From the NCBI GenBank assembly GCA_013362315.1, contig JABFWL010000287.1, forward strand, positions 1 to 41,026: a DNA stretch of 41,026 bases. Direction: 5' to 3'. The notes beneath the pieces were generated by a model that saw only the letters and a program-made list of their open reading frames with translations, ran no database searches and was not told the DNA's origin. Origin of the DNA: Catenulispora sp. Its GTDB lineage: Bacteria; Actinomycetota; Actinomycetes; Streptomycetales; Catenulisporaceae. Shown piece after piece: positions 33,970 through 40,953 of this stretch (the first letter of the stretch is position 1; each line of letters begins with the position of its first letter). The position numbers and the translations under genes were made by a program.

Positions 33970-34007
33970 CGGGTAGTGCGGCCGGCCAGAGCCAGCCGCA
34001 CTACCCG
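33970..34007. terminator. Bidirectional terminator between the LLM gene and rsr
   Basis: CGGGTAGTGCGGC at 33970-33982 pairs perfectly over 13 bp with 33995-34007 (loop of 12 nt). It stands between two convergent genes, 12 bp past the rsr stop. Confidence 0.6.
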
Positions 34008-34019
34008 TCGCCGCCGATT

Positions 34020-35621
34020 CTAGAACGGCCAGGCGACGTCCTGCCCCTCGGCGAGCAGCCCGAACATCGTGAACACCTTGTCCGAGAAGCCGCCGATCTC
34101 GAACCGGTTGGTCTTGTTCGGAGGCAGCGCGCTGCGGCCGTAGCCGGAGGTGTTGATGCCGAACACCGGTACCGAGTCCGGGATGAACGCGTCCGCGCCC
34201 TTCCCCTTGTCGTAGTAGTACGGGAACGTCTGCATGTCGCTGACGATCACCACCCGGTCGTGGCCGCTGTAGGCGGCCTTCACCGACTCCACGATCCGGG
34301 TGCCGTATCCGACCTCGCCGACCCGCTTCGTGAACGCCTCCATCGAGCGCAGCATGCTGCCGCCCTTCGGCGCCTGGTGGCGGAACACGCCGTCGGCGAA
34401 TCCGACCAGATCAACCGAGCCGGAGCCCGCCGAGCCGGAGCCGCCAGTACCGTCGGCTGCAGCCTGCGCACCGCGGAAAGCCAGCGCCACGCCGATCAGC
34501 GCGCCGATGTCCACGTGCCGCACCTGCGAGCGCGCCGACACCGTGGCGCCCATCGACCCGGAGGTGTCGACCAGCACCAGCGTGCGCCCCGGCAGCGCCG
34601 GGATCCCGGCGACCGCGTGGCCCAGCGCGCCCTCCAGCGCGTGGCCCCACCGCAGCGACGGCGCCGCCCGGTAGGCCGACAGCCACCGGTACGGCAGCAT
34701 CCGCGACTTCGCCACCTGGCCGGCGTCCAGGAACCGCGCGCAGATCCGCCACGCCACCTCGTCCGCGACCTCGGCCTCGTCGAAGTTGCGCAGGTTCCGG
34801 GCCAGCGCCATCAGCCCCATCGACGGGATCACGGCCTCCCAGGCCGCGGCGTCCATCGGACCCTGCAGCCAGCCGGCCAGCGCCTCCCACGTCATCCCGG
34901 CCGCGGCCAGCCGCTCCGCGCCGCCGCCGGCGAGCAGCACCGCGCGCCGCTCGGCCACCGGCAGCGCCAGCAGCTCCGCGCGCTTGGTCAGCGTGCCCAG
35001 CGCGGCCGGCACCGGGTTGTCCCGGTTGTGCCGGCGGTCCAGCGCGTGCCGGAACAGGTCGCCCTGCCACGGCTTGTCGGCCGCGGCCACCGGGTGCACC
35101 AGGTCGATGACGTCGGCGAAGCGGAAGCCCTTGGCGTCCGAGTCGTACTTGGCCAGCGAGTACTCCGAGTACAGCCGGGCCACGGCGTCGGCCACTCCGC
35201 GCTTCACCGGCTTCGGCAGCGCGCGGCCGTGGCGCCCGGTCCAGTAGGCCAGCACCTCGCCCGGCTCGTCAGCCCGCTGACACGCGGCCGCGATCAGCTG
35301 CCGGTTCTGGCCGGACAGGCCCACCTGCAGCCGCGCCCAGACCGCCTCGCACGCCGCGACGACCGATGCCGAGCGCATGTTCGCCTCCGAGCGCAGCCAG
35401 GTGACGAACCGCAGCAACCACTGCGGGTCCTCGAGCGCGACGGTGTGGACCAGGTCGCGGTAGCGCTGGTCGCGGACGTCGGCGCTCTCGTAGAACGTGT
35501 CCTCGCCGACCATGTTCGTGACCGCGAGCAGGAACAGGTCCGACTTCGCATCGCGCTTGTAGGCCTTGCCGCCCTCGAAAGTCGTGGTGGAAGAGTTCTG
35601 TGCCTTGTTGAACTTCGCCAT
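34020..35621 (-). CDS. rsr: Ro60 homologue, TROVE domain RNA-binding protein (Rsr)
   Basis: This is a bacterial orthologue of the ring-shaped Ro60 autoantigen, which binds Y RNAs and misfolded RNA ends and, in Deinococcus, joins PNPase for RNA degradation and stress response. The 533-residue protein has the TROVE HEAT-repeat ring (from FEGGKAYKRDAKSDLFLLAV to about 330), then a von Willebrand A-like domain with the MIDAS motif DTSGSMG (about 349-355), VDLVGFADGVF and VVIVSDMQTFPYYY. A Gly/Ser-rich insert of roughly 15 residues lies in the vWA domain. The ATG at 35621 was chosen because a GGTGAT Shine-Dalgarno sequence (35634-35629) stands 7 nt upstream; ATG 35630 and GTG 35633 overlap it. A candidate Y RNA ends 20 nt before this start. 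Confidence 0.93.
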   Translation of the reverse strand: MAKFNKAQNSSTTTFEGGKAYKRDAKSDLFLLAVTNMVGEDTFYESADVRDQRYRDLVHTVALEDPQWLLRFVTWLRSEANMRSASVVAACEAVWARLQVGLSGQNRQLIAAACQRADEPGEVLAYWTGRHGRALPKPVKRGVADAVARLYSEYSLAKYDSDAKGFRFADVIDLVHPVAAADKPWQGDLFRHALDRRHNRDNPVPAALGTLTKRAELLALPVAERRAVLLAGGGAERLAAAGMTWEALAGWLQGPMDAAAWEAVIPSMGLMALARNLRNFDEAEVADEVAWRICARFLDAGQVAKSRMLPYRWLSAYRAAPSLRWGHALEGALGHAVAGIPALPGRTLVLVDTSGSMGATVSARSQVRHVDIGALIGVALAFRGAQAAADGTGGSGSAGSGSVDLVGFADGVFRHQAPKGGSMLRSMEAFTKRVGEVGYGTRIVESVKAAYSGHDRVVIVSDMQTFPYYYDKGKGADAFIPDSVPVFGINTSGYGRSALPPNKTNRFEIGGFSDKVFTMFGLLAEGQDVAWPF

Positions 35622-35641
35622 GGTTGCCATCACCCCGTGAT

Positions 35642-35816
35642 AAAAAGTGCCCTTCCGAGACCGAATCGGCTGCGGTACATGGGTACGTCGGCGCAGGTTG
35701 CCCTACAAAGACGCCTTGGACTTGAACCAAAGACCCTTACCAGAGAAGTAACCGCTGCCTGCGCACCGGAAGGTGTTCACAGAATGCCGTCGGAGCGCTT
35801 CGGACGTCCAGCCGAT
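35642..35816 (-). ncRNA. Candidate Y RNA with tRNA-like module (YrlA-like) upstream of rsr
   Basis: All pairs below are read on the minus strand. A 7-bp stem GCGCAGG (35764-35758) / CCTGCGC (35697-35691) closes a 74-nt module, the size of a tRNA. Inside it is a T-arm copy: CTTTGG-TTCAAGT-CCAAGG (35732-35714), matching GGTTCRANTCC, and a TTAC/GTAA arm with a 7-nt loop (35751-35737) followed by TGGTAA-like D-loop sequence. No normal anticodon arm or CCA end exists, so it is not a tRNA. Outside, two long helices compete: ATCGGCTG (35816-35809)/CAGCCGAT (35672-35665) and CCTTCCG (35773-35767)/CGGAAGG (35657-35651), the latter extended by GTG/CAC and followed by TTTTT (35646-35642). A GTCCGAAG element (35805-35798) resembles the Ro-contact sequence of known Y RNAs. 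The 5' end cannot be fixed; the lower limit is 35780. Confidence 0.65.
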
Positions 35817-35824
35817 ATTGCGGT

Positions 35825-35830
35825 TAAGAT
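35825..35830 (+). promoter_or_regulatory. -10 hexamer TAAGAT of a leaderless promoter
   Basis: TAAGAT ends 6 nt before the ATG at 35837 of the DUF2568 gene and lies next to the 5' part of the divergent Y RNA. Confidence 0.45.
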
Positions 35831-35836
35831 CGCGCC

Positions 35837-36229
35837 ATGCTCCCCAAGCCGCTGCATGTCGTCAACGAAGCGCTCGCCTTCGTGCTGGAACTCCTCGCGC
35901 TCGTCCTGCTCGCGTTCTGGGGCTTCAAGACCGGCTCGAACAACGCCGTCCATCTGCTGCTCGGCATCGGCGCCCCGGCGCTGATGATCGTCGTCTGGGG
36001 CGCCTTCGCCGCGCCGCGCGCCCGGTTCCAGCTGCCGATGGCCGGGGTGCTCGCGGTCAAGGCGGTCGTGTTCGGTGCGGCCACCGCCGCCGGATACGCC
36101 GCCGGGTGGCACGTGTTCGCGATCGTCTTCGCCGTGCTGGCCGCGGTGAACACCGTCGTCGCCGCGTTCGACCGGGAGTCGTTGAAGAACGTGACGGCAC
36201 GGGAAGCGGCGTCCAAGTCAGTCCCCTGA
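35837..36229 (+). CDS. DUF2568 (YrdB-like) membrane protein
   Basis: The 130-residue protein has four hydrophobic helices (about 8-28, 38-57, 66-85 and 90-110) and matches the YrdB/DUF2568 pattern: VNEALAFVLELLALVLLAFW, IGAPALMIVVWGAFAAPRA and the tail DRESLKNV. It is a small inner-membrane protein without known function. It starts at a leaderless ATG and is divergent from the Y RNA and rsr. Confidence 0.85.
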   Translation: MLPKPLHVVNEALAFVLELLALVLLAFWGFKTGSNNAVHLLLGIGAPALMIVVWGAFAAPRARFQLPMAGVLAVKAVVFGAATAAGYAAGWHVFAIVFAVLAAVNTVVAAFDRESLKNVTAREAASKSVP

Positions 36230-36341
36230 TTCTCCTCATGGCAGACGAGAGCACTCCCGCGGTCCTCGCGGGACGACTTCGCACTCTGACCTGAGGACGA
36301 CGCCGTGCTGGCGGCTGCGGCGCGCCGGCACGGCGTCTCGG

Positions 36342-38102
36342 TCAGTTCGGGGAGCCGCTACTTCGCGGCGGAGGCGCCGGGACCGTTTCTGCGGCTGGGG
36401 TGCGCTGAGGTGGCGGACCGAGCAGAGCTTCGGGAGGCAGTGCGGCGGCTGGCGGCGGCGCGGCGGGAGACGGCGGGGTAGCGGGCTGAGTGGCAGCGAG
36501 CTGGATGGCAGCGGGCTCGGCGGCGGCAGGCTCGGCGGCCGGCTCGGTAGCCGTGGCCGGCGCGCCGGCCTTCGGCGCCCGGAACCCGCTCACCACCAGC
36601 ACGGCGCCGATCGCGACCGCGGCCGCCGCCCACACCAGCCCGACGTGCATCGCGTGCACGAACGCCACATCCGCTTGATGTGCCAGACCGGCCGGCCCGT
36701 GCTGCCGGGCGACGTTGCGGGCGAGCTCCGCGGAGGTCTCAGCCTGCTGTTTCAGCGGCGCGGGCAGCTCCGCCGTAGCACCGTGGACCGCGCGCCGGTA
36801 GACGATCGACAGCACGGTGCCGCCGACCGCGATACCCAGCACGCTGCCGGTCTGCCGCATGGTGGCGTTCACCGCGCTGCCGGAACCGGCCTGCGCCAGC
36901 GGCAGCGAGCTGAGCACCGCGCCGGTCAGCGGCGAGATGGTCATGCCGATCGCCGCCGCCTGCACGACCAGCACTCCGACATACAACGGGATCGGGGTGT
37001 GCAGGCCGAAGCGGGAGAAGACCAGCATCGTCGTGGTCGCCACCAGCAGCGTCGTGCCCGCGACCAGCCGCACCGAGGTGCGCCGGGCCAGCCGGGCGGC
37101 GATCGGCGCGCCGGCCACCACGCCGAGCGCGCCGGGCATGCCGAGCAGCGCGGCGTGCAGGGCCGAGTACCCGCGCACGCCTTGGAGGTAGAAGGCGAAG
37201 TAGTAGCCGGCCGCGCTCAGCGCGAGGAACACCATGCTCAGCGCGATGTTGCCGGCGGCGAACTGGCGGTGCCGGAACAGCCGCGGGTCGAAGCTGGGAT
37301 ACGCCAGCCGCAGCTCGACGACCAGGAACGCGGCGGTGAACAGGACGCCGCCGAGGATCGTGCCCCAGACCGCCGGTTCGCCGAGCGTGCCGTCCTGGCC
37401 GGCCCGGATCAGGCCGTAGGACAGCAGGCCCAGACCCGCTGTGGACAGCACCAGGCCGGGGAAGTCCAGGCCCCGCTTCTGGGGCGGGCGGAAGTTCGGC
37501 ACGGTGCGGGCGATCGCGACCAGGCCGAGCGCCACCACCGGGACGTTGATCAGGAACACCGAGCCCCACCAGAACCGGGCGAGCAGCAGCCCGGCCAGCA
37601 CCGGTCCGGCGGCGATGCCGACCCCGGCGAAGCTGCCCAGGACGCCGAAGGCGGCGGGGCGCCGCGCGGGCTCGAAGGTGAAGCTGACGGTGGCCAGCGT
37701 CGCCGGGATCAGCAGCGCGGCGCCCAGGCCCATCACGGCGCGGGCGGCGATCAGCTGCCCGCTGTCCTGCGAGTAGGCGGCGCCGATCGAGGCCAGGCCG
37801 AACAAGGCCATCCCGGTCAGCAGGGTGTTGCGATGGCCGAAGCGGTCGCCGAGCGCGCCGCCGGTGAAGGTGGCGGTGGCCAGGACCAGGGTGTAGGAGC
37901 CGGTGGCCCACTGCAGCTGGCCGGGCGAGGCGCCGAGGCCCCGGACGGGATCGGCGAGCGTCTCGTAGGCGGTGGTGAGCGCGGTGCCGTCGATCCAGAT
38001 CAGGACCTGGGCGAAGATCAGGACGGCCAGCACCAGACGCTGGTGGCGTCCGGCCGGCGGGCTGGCGGACTGTGGGCTGTCCGGCTGTGGGCTATGGGAC
38101 AC
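36342..38102 (-). CDS. MFS multidrug exporter, DHA2 (EmrB/QacA) type
   Basis: The 586-residue proton antiporter has about fourteen helices: helix 1 has IWIDGTALTTA (a variant of the DxTIVNVALP motif), then LQWATGSYTLVLA, the GDRFGHRN loop, the motif C region GVLGSFAGVGIAAGPVLAG and FLINVPV, and a C-terminal Ala/Pro-rich tail of about 75 residues that is unusual. The GTG at 38102 (VSHSPQPDS) follows a GGGGGG run on the minus strand; a TTG at 38168 would add 22 residues. It is divergent from a marR gene with two palindromes between them, so a drug-like ligand probably induces it. Substrates cannot be told from sequence. Confidence 0.9.
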   Translation of the reverse strand: MSHSPQPDSPQSASPPAGRHQRLVLAVLIFAQVLIWIDGTALTTAYETLADPVRGLGASPGQLQWATGSYTLVLATATFTGGALGDRFGHRNTLLTGMALFGLASIGAAYSQDSGQLIAARAVMGLGAALLIPATLATVSFTFEPARRPAAFGVLGSFAGVGIAAGPVLAGLLLARFWWGSVFLINVPVVALGLVAIARTVPNFRPPQKRGLDFPGLVLSTAGLGLLSYGLIRAGQDGTLGEPAVWGTILGGVLFTAAFLVVELRLAYPSFDPRLFRHRQFAAGNIALSMVFLALSAAGYYFAFYLQGVRGYSALHAALLGMPGALGVVAGAPIAARLARRTSVRLVAGTTLLVATTTMLVFSRFGLHTPIPLYVGVLVVQAAAIGMTISPLTGAVLSSLPLAQAGSGSAVNATMRQTGSVLGIAVGGTVLSIVYRRAVHGATAELPAPLKQQAETSAELARNVARQHGPAGLAHQADVAFVHAMHVGLVWAAAAVAIGAVLVVSGFRAPKAGAPATATEPAAEPAAAEPAAIQLAATQPATPPSPAAPPPAAALPPEALLGPPPQRTPAAETVPAPPPRSSGSPN

Positions 38103-38172
38103 GGCAGCGACCCCCCAAGGATCGGTTGCGACGCATGAGAAGCATGACGAGTGCTTACGGATCGACAAGCGG

Positions 38173-38200
38173 CTGACAACGCGGCACGGCGCGCTAGAAT
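38173..38200 (+). promoter_or_regulatory. marR promoter
   Basis: CTGACA (38173-38178) and TAGAAT (38195-38200) stand 16 bp apart, close to consensus. Transcription would start near 38207, inside the first operator. Confidence 0.6.
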
Positions 38201-38216
38201 CGACAGGTACCTGTCG
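38201..38216. promoter_or_regulatory. MarR operator 1
   Basis: CGACAGGTACCTGTCG is a perfect 16-bp palindrome directly after the marR -10 and covering the likely transcription start. Confidence 0.7.
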
Positions 38217-38237
38217 GATTACCAGCCTGGCAAACTC

Positions 38238-38251
38238 GTCAGGTACCTGTC
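38238..38251. promoter_or_regulatory. MarR operator 2
   Basis: GTCAGGTACCTGTC repeats the core of operator 1 with one change, 36 bp downstream centre to centre. Both sites lie between the divergent exporter and marR genes. Confidence 0.7.
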
Positions 38252-38276
38252 AATCGTGAGGGTGGAGTATCCCGTT

Positions 38277-38750
38277 ATGTCCATGTCTGACAAGGCCGGG
38301 AACGACGGCGTCGTCACCTTCCTGGTCCGCCACGTGTGGCTCGGCATGCGCGCCGCCATCGAGGGCGAACTCGCCGCGTTCGGCCTGACCGTGCCCCAGT
38401 TCGCGACGCTGATGATGTTGGAGAGCAGCCCCGGCATGTCGATCGCCGAGGTGGCGCGGGCCTGCGGCAGCACCCGTCAGGCCGCGAACGAGATGGTCGC
38501 CGGGCTGCAGGCGCACGGCTTCGTGGTGCGCTCGCCGCACCCGACCGACCGCCGGGCCCAGCAGCTGCACGCCACCGAGGCCGGGCTGGAGGTGTTCCAC
38601 AAGGCCAAGCCGGCCGTCCGGCGGCGCGAGGAGGAACTGGAGAACGGGCTCAGCCCGGAGCTGCGGAGGGCGGCCCGGGAGTGGATGATCGAGTTGGCGT
38701 CGGCGTGCACGGTGCAGGAGTGGGAACTGAGAAGCCCCTCAGAGACCTGA
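38277..38750 (+). CDS. MarR family repressor
   Basis: The 157-residue protein has the MarR winged helix: FGLTVPQFATLMMLESSPGM, SIAEVARACGSTRQAANEMV as recognition helix, and the wing GFVVRSPHPTDRRAQQLHAT, between N- and C-terminal dimer helices. The ATG at 38277 has GGTGGAG 9 nt upstream; ATG 38283 is also possible. It should bind the two GwCAGGTACCTGTC palindromes upstream, blocking its own gene and the DHA2 exporter until a ligand releases it. Confidence 0.92.
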   Translation: MSMSDKAGNDGVVTFLVRHVWLGMRAAIEGELAAFGLTVPQFATLMMLESSPGMSIAEVARACGSTRQAANEMVAGLQAHGFVVRSPHPTDRRAQQLHATEAGLEVFHKAKPAVRRREEELENGLSPELRRAAREWMIELASACTVQEWELRSPSET

Positions 38751-38773
38751 TCTCAGCAGCTTGATCCACCGCC

Positions 38774-38820
38774 TCCTAGATCTCGCTGACTCCTAGATCT
38801 CGCTGACTCCTAGATCTCGC
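38774..38820. repeat. 17-bp tandem repeat over the stop codon of the DUF6882 gene
   Basis: TCCTAGATCTCGCTGAC occurs at 38774-38790 and 38791-38807, exactly alike, and its first 13 bases at 38808-38820. The third copy contains the stop codon and last codons of the minus-strand gene, so the end of the gene has been copied twice into its 3' flank. Confidence 0.95.
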
Positions 38821-39529
38821 TTCGGCTCCCCAGCGACTCCTTGCCGATCGCGCCCATCGACACCGCGCCGATCCGACCCTGCTGATCGAACTGCACGGTC
38901 GCCGTGGCCGCACCGGGGAGCTCGGCGTAGATGGTGTCGCCCTCCTGCCGCCACGGCAGCTGGAAGTGGTGGAAGTACCCGGCCACCACCTCGAACGCCG
39001 AGCGGTTGAAGAACTGGGACCCGGCCATCAACAGCCGCGGCAGTGCTATCGGGTCCGGACCGGCCACCGGGACCTGCGGATCGTCCGGGACCATGAAAAG
39101 CCGCCCGGTCTCGTTGGCCTGCACCCCGATGTAGCCGTCGGCGCGTAAGACGCCCATCGCTCCGAACGCCAGCATCTCGGCGGCATACCGGGGGTCATCG
39201 AAGCCGGACAGGTCCACCAGCTCTTCGGAGAACTCGGGCACCCCGTACTCCAGCCCGAAGCCCCGCAGCGCCTCAGCCGCCGCCACCACCGGCAGCTTCC
39301 CGAACCCGGGATTGGCCCAGCCCCACAGCCAGGAACCCTCCGCGGTGTCGAAGCTGCCGAGGACGCTGATCCGCAGCTCCCGCCCCGACTGCCGGTACCG
39401 GCGCTCATCGAGGTTCACCGTCCAGGGGCCGATCGGCAGGAACTCGTTGAACTCCTCGATCTGGCGCCTGCCCCAAGCCGCGTGGGGCTCCGCCATACGG
39501 AGGAAGGCATCGCTGAACGAAGAAGTCAC
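38810..39529 (-). CDS. DUF6882-like protein
   Basis: The 239-residue soluble protein resembles the DUF6882 family: WTVNLDERRYRQSGRELRIS strand region, FDTAEGSWLWGWANPGF, and a repeat-like AAEMLAFGAMGVLRADGYIG. The second half has Trp- and Phe-rich strand pairs. Function is unknown; related proteins are often scattered near toxin immunity or unknown genes, but nothing here supports that. The GTG at 39529 fits a leaderless -10. Its last codons and stop are in a 17-bp tandem repeat. Confidence 0.7.
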   Translation of the reverse strand: MTSSFSDAFLRMAEPHAAWGRRQIEEFNEFLPIGPWTVNLDERRYRQSGRELRISVLGSFDTAEGSWLWGWANPGFGKLPVVAAAEALRGFGLEYGVPEFSEELVDLSGFDDPRYAAEMLAFGAMGVLRADGYIGVQANETGRLFMVPDDPQVPVAGPDPIALPRLLMAGSQFFNRSAFEVVAGYFHHFQLPWRQEGDTIYAELPGAATATVQFDQQGRIGAVSMGAIGKESLGSRSEI

Positions 39530-39535
39530 GTATCG

Positions 39536-39541
39536 ACACTA
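39536..39541 (-). promoter_or_regulatory. -10 hexamer TAGTGT of a leaderless promoter
   Basis: On the minus strand TAGTGT ends 6 nt before the GTG at 39529. Confidence 0.4.
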
Positions 39542-39694
39542 GCGGGGCGCGGCTGCTTCTGTCGGGGCGATGTCTCAAGCAGCGCGGTTATGCGCAGGTG
39601 GGAGCTTGATCTTCCTTCTTGGCGGCCGGGGCGGAGCTTCTGCCGGTGCCTGTCGGCGGCCGGCGTCCGTCTTCGCCCGACGACCGATGTGCGG

Positions 39695-40735
39695 TCAGGC
39701 GATGACCCGTCCGCGCAGAATGATGCGGCTGGGGTGAGCCAGCGACCCAGGATCCGCGGTCGGGTCGGTGTCGTAGGCGACGAGGTCGGCTGGCGCCCCA
39801 TCGACCAGTCCCGGCAGGCCGAGCCACGACCGCGCGGCCCACGACGCAGCCCCCAAAGCCGCCTCAGCCGGCAGCCCCGCCTGAAGCAGCCACTCCACCT
39901 CGCCGGCCACGGTGCCGCACGGGAAGCTGTCCGTCCCGGCGAGAACGGTGACGCCGGCCTCGTGCGCCGCCCTGACGTTGGGCAGCAGGCCCTCCCAGCC
40001 CGAAAGCCACCAGTCGCGACGGGCACTCGGCCGCTCCGCCCGCCGCCGCTCCACGCCGGCGCCGAAGACACTGAGCGTCGGGACGAATGCGGTGCCCTGC
40101 GCGGCCATCCGGTCGAGCAGTGCCGGGTCCAGGTGCATGCCGTGCTCCAGGCTGTCGACCCCGGCGAGCACCGCGTTGCGGCTGCCGTCAGCGGTCTGAC
40201 AGTGCGCGGCCACCCGCCCGCCGATCGCGTGCACGGCCTCGACCAACTCGGTGAAGACATCCAACGGCAGCGCCGGATCCGCGTGCTTCCAGTCGGCGAT
40301 CACCTTGCACCAGCCGGACGACGCCCGCGCCTCCTCCACCGCGGCCGCCACCACCTCCGCCTCACTCACATCCCGGCCGAACCCGGGCAGGAACCGCCCC
40401 GGCGTCGCCAGCCACCGCCCCGCCGACCGCACGCGCGGCAACTCCGGATCCTCATCCACCCACCCCGGAACCCGCACAGCAGTCCCCGGCGTACGGACGA
40501 GCAGCACCCCGGCATCGCGATGCTCGACCAGGTGCCGACGCAGCACCTCATCACTGAACGGCGCCGTGAATTCCTCAGTACCCGGATGCGTGTGCACGTC
40601 CACAAGCCCCGGCAGCAGCCACCCACCGTCGACGACCCGCTCAGCGCCCGGCACCGGATCGGTCCGCAGCACCTCCCCGTCGACCCAGAACGTCCGCTCC
40701 TCGCGCTCCGGCAGGACGATGCCGCGTATCTCCAC
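39695..40735 (-). CDS. Imidazolonepropionase-like amidohydrolase
   Basis: The 346-residue metal hydrolase of the amidohydrolase superfamily has VDVHTHPG (metal His pair), a Lys in CKVIADWKH that may be the bridging residue, AHCQTADG and LEHGMH (metal His), and AGTDSFPCG (metal Asp). The N-terminal beta-sandwich part is short but complete (IRGIVLPE ... DGGWLLPGL). The substrate is unknown. The GTG at 40735 overlaps the CTAG target site of the mobile element upstream, so the gene lies directly against it. The open frame continuing into the element is not part of the gene. Because of the insertion, the nearest purine-rich stretch (AGGAA in the terminal repeat) is about 13 nt from the start, a poor ribosome binding site. 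Confidence 0.88.
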   Translation of the reverse strand: MEIRGIVLPEREERTFWVDGEVLRTDPVPGAERVVDGGWLLPGLVDVHTHPGTEEFTAPFSDEVLRRHLVEHRDAGVLLVRTPGTAVRVPGWVDEDPELPRVRSAGRWLATPGRFLPGFGRDVSEAEVVAAAVEEARASSGWCKVIADWKHADPALPLDVFTELVEAVHAIGGRVAAHCQTADGSRNAVLAGVDSLEHGMHLDPALLDRMAAQGTAFVPTLSVFGAGVERRRAERPSARRDWWLSGWEGLLPNVRAAHEAGVTVLAGTDSFPCGTVAGEVEWLLQAGLPAEAALGAASWAARSWLGLPGLVDGAPADLVAYDTDPTADPGSLAHPSRIILRGRVIA

Positions 40736-40953
40736 TAGACGATTGATTCCTGGGGGTTCCGGCATCCAGAACCGCAGCCGAAAAGCAGTCTTGCGAAACG
40801 GCTCAGCAGCAAGCCTGGGCGTCACGGACGGCCACCCGCATCCTGGTTGGCTGTGGGTGGTCGGCCGGGGCGGCCAGGCGCAGCTGATCAGCCACTGCCG
40901 CGAAGCGGCCAACAGATACAGCGCGCCGGTACCCCCAGGAATCAATCGTCTAG
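40735..40953. mobile_element. MITE-like element with 19-bp TIRs and CTAG target duplication
   Basis: Perfect 19-bp terminal inverted repeats, ACGATTGATTCCTGGGGGT at 40739-40757 and its complement at 40931-40949, bound a 211-bp element. CTAG stands immediately outside on both sides (40735-40738 and 40950-40953), as a 4-bp target duplication like those of IS5-type elements with CTAG targets. The interior of 173 bp encodes no transposase or other domain I recognise; one frame is open on the minus strand by chance or as a remnant. A transposase must be supplied in trans. The repeat could also be a recombinase-invertible segment, but the CTAG duplication favours transposition. Confidence 0.75.

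Noticed and set aside
35691-35764. Canonical tRNA gene
   Set aside because: The 7-bp closing stem, 74-nt size and T loop look like a tRNA, but 16 nt separate the T arm from the closing stem, the possible anticodon loop lacks a purine at 37, and no CCA or discriminator follows. A Y RNA module explains it better.
40735-40953. Invertible promoter segment
   Set aside because: Inverted repeats of this size could be recombined by an invertase, but the flanking CTAG copies and the restored TAGTG junction point to transposition, and no recombinase gene is near. It cannot be fully excluded.
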